Shown: one piece after another, positions 59,155 to 64,000 of the stretch
Numbering within the stretch: position 1 is the first letter of the stretch
Layout of the letters: each line of letters opens with the position of its first letter
From: Palsa-295 sp963785585
GTDB taxonomy: Bacteria; Acidobacteriota; Terriglobia; Acidiferrales; UBA7541
Direction of reading: 5' to 3'
Length of the DNA stretch: 64,000 nucleotides
Assembly (NCBI GenBank): GCA_963785585.1
Contig: CAWAVW010000004.1
Location: 1,550,001-1,614,000, forward strand
Program-made: the position numbers and the translations under genes
The notes under the pieces: generated by a model
What the model was told of the DNA's origin: nothing
The model's input: the letters and a program-made list of their open reading frames with translations, nothing else
Databases searched by the model: none

Positions 59155-60264
59155 ATGAACTACCGCCTCGTCTTTCTGTTGTTGCTGCTCGCGGGTCTTG
59201 CGATTCGCGAAGTCGCCGTCGAGCTGCGCCCGTCGTTTCTGCGCCCGGGCCTGCACATGCTCGCTTACGTCGGCAACACGGAAGATGGAACTGTGTCGGT
59301 GATCGACCTTGTCCGCCTCTCGCGCGTGGCCACAATTCCAACCGGCCCTTCACCGAGCGGGCTGCGCGCGCATCCTACCCGGCCGGAAATCTGGGGAGTC
59401 AGCTCCTCCGGCGGAGCGGCATGGGTGATCGATGCACGATCGAATCGAGTTCTCGCGCGAATTCCGGTGGGCGCATCGCCCTACGCGCTGGATTTTTCTC
59501 CGGACGGAACGCGCGCCTACGTGGCCTCTTCCGAAGCGGGCACCGTGGTGGCAATCGATACCGCTTCCAGGCAAATCGTGGCGCGAGGGCGCGCAGGAGA
59601 GAAGCCCTGGATCGCGCGAGCGACGCCCGACGGAAAAATGCTGGTCGTCTCCAATCGCGACGACGCCACCGTGTCGTTGCTCGACAGCGCCTCCCTGGCG
59701 CTCGTCGGAACGGTCGCTACCATTTCCGACCCCGAGCAAATCGAGATCTTGCCCGACAGCTCGAAAGCGTTCGTCACCTCCGGCGCTGCGGACCAGATTT
59801 CGGTGATCGATTTGCAACGCAAGGTGCTGCTGACCAACATCGCTCTCGGAGGCACGCCATCCGATTTGGAACTGAAACCAGATGGCGGTGAGCTGTATAT
59901 CCCGTCAAGCAATGCGCACGGATTGCTGATCGTTAACACGAACACGATGGAAGTGGGCGGATTCTTGCTGCTCGGCATGTCGCCGTCGGCGGGCTCTTTT
60001 GACGCGACCGACAATCATCTCTACGTGACGGATTCCGCCGCGGGACACGTGGTGCCTGTAAACGTCGATACGCGTCAAGTGCTGAAACCGATCCAGGTGG
60101 GTCAGGACCCGAGAAACTGCATCACCACTCCGGGCGGCGATCTGCTGCTGGTGGTGGACGCAGCGTCCAATGACTTAGCGGTGATTCGTCCGAAGACCGC
60201 TTCGCTGATTACGCTGATTCCCGTGGGCACACATCCGCGCGATTTGGCCGTGAAGGTGTTTTGA
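59155..60264 (+). CDS. YncE-type beta-propeller protein
   Basis: Starting at ATG 59155 (MNYRLVFLLLLLAGLAI), the protein has 369 residues with an N-terminal signal or anchor; starts at 59143 and 59098 are also in frame. Seven repeats of about 42 residues follow the YVTN/YncE pattern: LAYVGNTEDGTVSVIDL, RAYVASSEAGTVVAIDT, MLVVSNRDDATVSLLDS, KAFVTSGAADQISVIDL, ELYIPSSNAHGLLIVNT, HLYVTDSAAGHVVPVNV and LLLVVDAASNDLAVIRP. It is a periplasmic seven-bladed propeller without cofactor motifs. It follows aroF after 92 bases. Confidence 0.85.
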   Translation: MNYRLVFLLLLLAGLAIREVAVELRPSFLRPGLHMLAYVGNTEDGTVSVIDLVRLSRVATIPTGPSPSGLRAHPTRPEIWGVSSSGGAAWVIDARSNRVLARIPVGASPYALDFSPDGTRAYVASSEAGTVVAIDTASRQIVARGRAGEKPWIARATPDGKMLVVSNRDDATVSLLDSASLALVGTVATISDPEQIEILPDSSKAFVTSGAADQISVIDLQRKVLLTNIALGGTPSDLELKPDGGELYIPSSNAHGLLIVNTNTMEVGGFLLLGMSPSAGSFDATDNHLYVTDSAAGHVVPVNVDTRQVLKPIQVGQDPRNCITTPGGDLLLVVDAASNDLAVIRPKTASLITLIPVGTHPRDLAVKVF

Positions 60265-60301
60265 TCCTCGCCGCGCAATCGCCATCACATCTGCGCAAGA
60301 T

Positions 60302-63300
60302 TTATTGATCGACGACCAGCGTCAGCGCCACGGTACGCGTTGCGCCTCCCGATGTCCCGGTAACCGTGAGTGAATATGTCGTGGGGTCGGGCGGACCGGG
60401 CGCCGACGCCGACGACCCTCCGCACGCCGCAAGCATTACGGAGAACAAAATCCACAAGAACGAGTTTGCCGCGAACCGGATGGCCCTTCGATTTACCGCG
60501 CGCCTGCCGACCGGCGCAATGGTGACCAACACGACCATGGCAAAAAGGGTTGGCACGATTCCGCTGACTCGCGGGAACTGGTTTGGGCCCGTTCCCGCTG
60601 AGTTCGAAACGCGCTTCGAACCCGCGGAAGTTGCGACCGTCACTTGAAACGTAGTCTGCGCATTCGCGGTCACCGTAAGCGGCGCCGGGACCGTGCAGGC
60701 TCCCGGTAACGTAGCGCCCGTGCACGTGAACGTAACCGGCCCCGTGAACGAGCCGACCGACGTGACATCCAGCGTATAAGTAGCTGTCTGCCCGCCCGTA
60801 ACCGTCGCGCTGGTGCCGCCGACGGTTTGCGACCCCAATTGAAAGTCGAGCGCCGAACCGCTCAGGGCGATGACCGTTGGTGTCGCCGAGACGTTGTCCG
60901 AAATCACAAGTGTTCCGCTGCGCGAGCTCGGCGGGACCGGCATCGCCGGATTGAAGGTTACGCTGAGCGTGCAGTTCGCGCCCGCCGCGATCGTTCCCAC
61001 ACAATTGTTTTTCACCGCGAAGTCCGTTGATCCAGCCACCGACGCCGAGTTCACACTGAGCACCGCCGGCGCCGCCCCCGTGTTCGACACCGTTACCATG
61101 GCCGGTGCGCTGGCGACTCCGGCGAGTTGATTTCCGAAGTTGATGGAAGTGGGGGTGATCGCTGCGGCGGCCTGAACTCCAATGCCGTTTAACGGGACCA
61201 TCTGCGGGCTCTGTGCCGCGCTGTCCGTGATTTGCAGAGTTGCCGAGCGACTACCCGCCGCGGTCGGGTTGAACGAGAGCGAAACTTTGCAACTCGCACC
61301 AGCCGCAAGGCTCGGCGCGCACGTCGGCGTCGCCGCAAAGTCGGCAGGATCCGGGCCGACGATTTGGATCGCGTTGACGCTGAGCGTCGTCGAGCCAGTG
61401 TTCGTCAGTGTGACGTTGACGGCTGAGCTGGGAATGCCCACGGTCTCGGTCGCGAAGTTGAAGCTTTTCGGAGAAACCGACGCGCTTGCCGACGACCCTG
61501 TTCCCTGCAATGGAATGATCTGCGGGCTTCCCGCGGCGTTGTCCGAGATATTTAATGTCGCGGCAAACGATCCACTCGACAGCGGGGAAAATGTAATGGC
61601 GATATTGCAATTCGCTCCCGCAGATACCGAGCCGCCGCTCGACGGGCAAGGATTCTCGTTTGAGGTGGAAAGCGCGAAGCTCGCAGCGCCTGACGATCCG
61701 AGCGAGATGCTGGAAATTGCCAACGGCACAGTTCCTGTGTTCGTGAGCGTCACAATCTGCGCCGGCGCAACCGCGTCCACGGCATACGTGCCAAACGACA
61801 CACTCGACGGCGCAACCACCGCCTGCGGCGAGCCGTTGCTTCCGGTGCCTGTGAGAGTCACGGTTTGCTGCGAACCGCTCACATCGCCGGAGTTGTCGGT
61901 GACGATCAGTTGCGCCTGAAAATTTCCCACCGATGGCGGTAGAAACGTGACCGAGATTGCGCAACTCGCGTTCGCGCTCAACACCGGAATTCCCGCCGAC
62001 GAACAGCCCGACGCCAGAAACGCGCTGGGGTTCGCGCCGCCGATGGTGACGTTCGTTACATCGAGCGGCTCGTTGCCGGTATTTGTGAGCGTCACTTGTT
62101 GCGTGGGCGGATTTTTTGCGCCAACGGCCTGAGCGCCGAATCCAGCGGTCGCCGGGCTCAGCGTCGCGTACGGGCCGCTGCCCGATCCGACCAGCGCCAG
62201 AAACTGCGGGCTCCCTGCGCCATTGTCGGTGAAACTGATGAAAGCCGATTCCGGCCCGTGCACCGTGGGCGTGAATTGGACTTCGAGCGAGCATTCGGCC
62301 TGCGGCTGAATTGCAGCCGTCAAACAATTTCCCGGCTCGGCAATCGAAAAATCGGCGGCATTCGGCCCCGCGAATTGAATATTCTGAATCGTGAGCGGCG
62401 CATCGCCACGATTCCAAACCGCCACCGGCTGCGGTTCGTTGTTGGGCGTTCCCACGATCTGCGTCCCCAGATTCACCGCGCCCGCGTTAAACGAAACAGT
62501 CGGCGCCGAAGCGGACGCGTTCAAAGATACTTCGGCGACAAACGCGTCGCTGAGCGCCGGAACCTGCGCGCAGCTCGCGCACGCGATCTGAAATCCCGTC
62601 GCCGAATTTGAAGTGCGCGGAAAATCGTAGGCGTTCGTGTCCCCAGCCACATAGGCATTCCCCGATGCGTCGGCGGCGATTGCGTTTCCGTTCGCCGTCA
62701 CCGGACCGCCGGAATTGGAAGTGCCGCCGAGCGGTGTCGCGTACACAAGGGAAGCTGGTCCCGGCGAGGTGGGATCCATTTCGGCAAGCCACGCCGCACT
62801 GTTGCCGTTGAACGGCTGCAAGTTGTAGATCCACGGAAAATCGAATGACGTCGCGTTCCCCGCGAGAAAAATCTCGTTTGTGCCGCCGAACGCAATTGCT
62901 TGGCCTGCATCCGTCTGCGTGCCGCCGAGATACGTGGAATAGCTCAGCGACGTGGCACCCGTGCCCGAATCCTGCGCGATGACGCTAAAAAAGGCGTTGG
63001 CCTTCGCCATATTGCCCAGCGTCGCTTGGAACGCGGCAATCGCTCCGTTAACAGGAAAATCGCTGGATTGCGTGGTGCCCGTCACGTACACGGTTCCCGG
63101 CAGTTCGGTGCCGACCGTGATCGCCAACGCCTGGTCGAGTGTGGAACCACCCAGATACGTCGCGTACGACAAATCGGCGGCGCCGTTCCCGGAGGGTAAA
63201 ATTTTCACCACGAATCCGTCAAAGGAACCGCCGGGGTACGTTGACTGGCCCGGCAGCGAGTTCTTCACCGGCAAGGTTTCCAAATCGTCGGACGTGTAGC

Positions 63301-64000
63301 CGGAAAGATAGGCGTTACCCTTCGAGTCCACGGCAACGCCCGTCACCGTCGCCTGCGCGTCGATTCCGAGATACGTGCAATAGACAAGATGCGCCGTTGC
63401 CGTTGGATTTGGATTAAAAATTGCCAGGAACCCATCGCTGACGCCACCGCCGTACGTCCCCTGAAGCGCGCCTGTCGTGGTGCCGTCCGTGTTGGTAGTT
63501 ACCGCCGGAGTGATTTTCAAATTCGTGGACTGCGTATCCATCGCAACGTAAATGTCGCCGGAGTAGTTACCATCACCGTTGCCGAACGCGACGCCGCCGG
63601 GCGATTGCGTCGCCTCATTTCCGTTGCCGCCGAACAGCGTGGAGTAAAGCAACGCCGCGCCTGCCGGGTTCAGCTCCGTGATCGCCGCGTCGTTTGCCAC
63701 CGCGCCAGCGACTCCTGGCGTCAGCGTGCTTCCGTCCGTCACCGGATAGTCGGCGGATGTCGTGGTGCCGACGATTGCGGCGTCTCCATTTGCGTCCACG
63801 GCAACTTTTCCGCCTGCCTCCGAGCCGCTGCCGCCAATGAACGTCAGATAAATTAATGACGCCGCGCCTGTCTTTGTGGGATCGATCTTCGCCACGAAAA
63901 AGTCTGCAGTGCCGGCGCCCGGCCCAATCGACGATGTCCCGCCCATAAAAGTTCGCGCCGATGTAGTGGTTCCGCCCACATATATCTTGCCGCTCGAATC
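60302..64000 (-). CDS. Giant SBBP / choice-of-anchor D surface protein (5' end outside window)
   Basis: The frame is still open at the right edge, so the N-terminus is missing; at least 1232 codons are present. The first half is at least six SBBP-type repeats (DANGDAAIVGTTTSADYPV, DSKGNAYLSGYTSDD, GTVYVTGTTQSSDFPVNG). Five choice-of-anchor D (HYDIN/ASPM-like) immunoglobulin-like domains follow (SVSFGTYAVDA, VTLTNTGTVPLAISSISL, IAITFSPLSSG), then one more Ig-like domain. The C-terminus has a membrane span (VPTLFAMVVLVTIAPV), a basic loop, a second span ending in VMLAACGGSS and a short strand-rich end. It is probably displayed on the cell surface. It converges on the YncE-like gene with 37 bases between stops. 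Confidence 0.9.
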   Translation of the reverse strand, partial: DSSGKIYVGGTTTSARTFMGGTSSIGPGAGTADFFVAKIDPTKTGAASLIYLTFIGGSGSEAGGKVAVDANGDAAIVGTTTSADYPVTDGSTLTPGVAGAVANDAAITELNPAGAALLYSTLFGGNGNEATQSPGGVAFGNGDGNYSGDIYVAMDTQSTNLKITPAVTTNTDGTTTGALQGTYGGGVSDGFLAIFNPNPTATAHLVYCTYLGIDAQATVTGVAVDSKGNAYLSGYTSDDLETLPVKNSLPGQSTYPGGSFDGFVVKILPSGNGAADLSYATYLGGSTLDQALAITVGTELPGTVYVTGTTQSSDFPVNGAIAAFQATLGNMAKANAFFSVIAQDSGTGATSLSYSTYLGGTQTDAGQAIAFGGTNEIFLAGNATSFDFPWIYNLQPFNGNSAAWLAEMDPTSPGPASLVYATPLGGTSNSGGPVTANGNAIAADASGNAYVAGDTNAYDFPRTSNSATGFQIACASCAQVPALSDAFVAEVSLNASASAPTVSFNAGAVNLGTQIVGTPNNEPQPVAVWNRGDAPLTIQNIQFAGPNAADFSIAEPGNCLTAAIQPQAECSLEVQFTPTVHGPESAFISFTDNGAGSPQFLALVGSGSGPYATLSPATAGFGAQAVGAKNPPTQQVTLTNTGNEPLDVTNVTIGGANPSAFLASGCSSAGIPVLSANASCAISVTFLPPSVGNFQAQLIVTDNSGDVSGSQQTVTLTGTGSNGSPQAVVAPSSVSFGTYAVDAVAPAQIVTLTNTGTVPLAISSISLGSSGAASFALSTSNENPCPSSGGSVSAGANCNIAITFSPLSSGSFAATLNISDNAAGSPQIIPLQGTGSSASASVSPKSFNFATETVGIPSSAVNVTLTNTGSTTLSVNAIQIVGPDPADFAATPTCAPSLAAGASCKVSLSFNPTAAGSRSATLQITDSAAQSPQMVPLNGIGVQAAAAITPTSINFGNQLAGVASAPAMVTVSNTGAAPAVLSVNSASVAGSTDFAVKNNCVGTIAAGANCTLSVTFNPAMPVPPSSRSGTLVISDNVSATPTVIALSGSALDFQLGSQTVGGTSATVTGGQTATYTLDVTSVGSFTGPVTFTCTGATLPGACTVPAPLTVTANAQTTFQVTVATSAGSKRVSNSAGTGPNQFPRVSGIVPTLFAMVVLVTIAPVGRRAVNRRAIRFAANSFLWILFSVMLAACGGSSASAPGPPDPTTYSLTVTGTSGGATRTVALTLVVDQ

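Noticed and set aside
1..64000. CRISPR arrays, insertion sequences, prophage or genomic island
   Set aside because: No regularly spaced repeats, transposase or phage genes; gene content and base use are even throughout.

Overview
This 64-kb window is a GC-rich, densely packed bacterial chromosome segment with about 57 protein genes and one tRNA gene. I see no insertion sequence, prophage, CRISPR array or rRNA. An outer membrane is implied by lpxD. Very large secreted proteins built from SBBP and choice-of-anchor D repeats, small CarboxypepD-regulatory-like proteins, a DUF6982-type protein and a CXXXY-type CcmE together suggest a member of the Acidobacteriota (Terriglobia). The assignment is an inference from gene content; no rRNA is present to confirm it.

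Layout. Positions 1-866 hold the end of a GH8 exo-oligoxylanase-like gene. From 8560 down to 879 a long minus-strand run reads acyl-CoA dehydrogenase, trpS, an unknown 85-residue protein, scpA, scpB, an RluB-type pseudouridine synthase with a huge disordered tail, a CoA-binding protein and a VOC protein. At 8631-10523 are a small secreted CarboxypepD-like protein, a LytTR response regulator and a NUDIX hydrolase. The centrepiece is 10536-21845, a 14-gene minus-strand cluster joining cytochrome c maturation (ccmE, ccmF, ccmH, CcmI-like pieces, ccmA-D), ferrochelatase, a cupredoxin-like lipoprotein, heme A and heme O synthases (ctaA, ctaB) and a DUF420/CtaM-like protein. It covers nearly the whole route from protoporphyrin to c-type and a-type cytochromes.

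The next segment (21956-36891, all minus) has an M19 dipeptidase, a GH3 beta-glucosidase, an unknown CXXC protein, a [2Fe-2S] protein, a small membrane protein, accA, dnaE, a CCA/poly(A) nucleotidyltransferase, xerD and murJ. A promoter overlapped by a perfect inverted repeat precedes the plus-strand DUF6982-like gene at 37010, followed by lpxD. Cell-envelope genes (plsC, M61 protease, mpl, LD-carboxypeptidase) and a TIG/beta-propeller lipoprotein fill 38641-45994.

The last part carries an alpha/beta hydrolase, an NTF2-like secreted protein, a PfkB kinase with mtnP (methylthioadenosine/nucleoside salvage), an MBL hydrolase with meaB, a second acyl-CoA dehydrogenase, a PQQ-type dehydrogenase, ltaE, hemW, yjbQ, tRNA-Cys, aroF, a YncE-like propeller protein and, running off the right edge, a giant SBBP/choice-of-anchor D surface protein.

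The observations most worth a second look are the CXXXY heme site of CcmE next to a CcmH with an unusual five-cysteine motif, CcmI-like hairpins split over two proteins, the Asp-to-Glu change at the catalytic position of the RluB-like enzyme, the operator-like inverted repeat at 36944-36973, and the lipobox-like element at the C-terminus of the giant surface protein. No intergenic stretch exceeds 300 bases; the longest is the divergent region 45995-46250.
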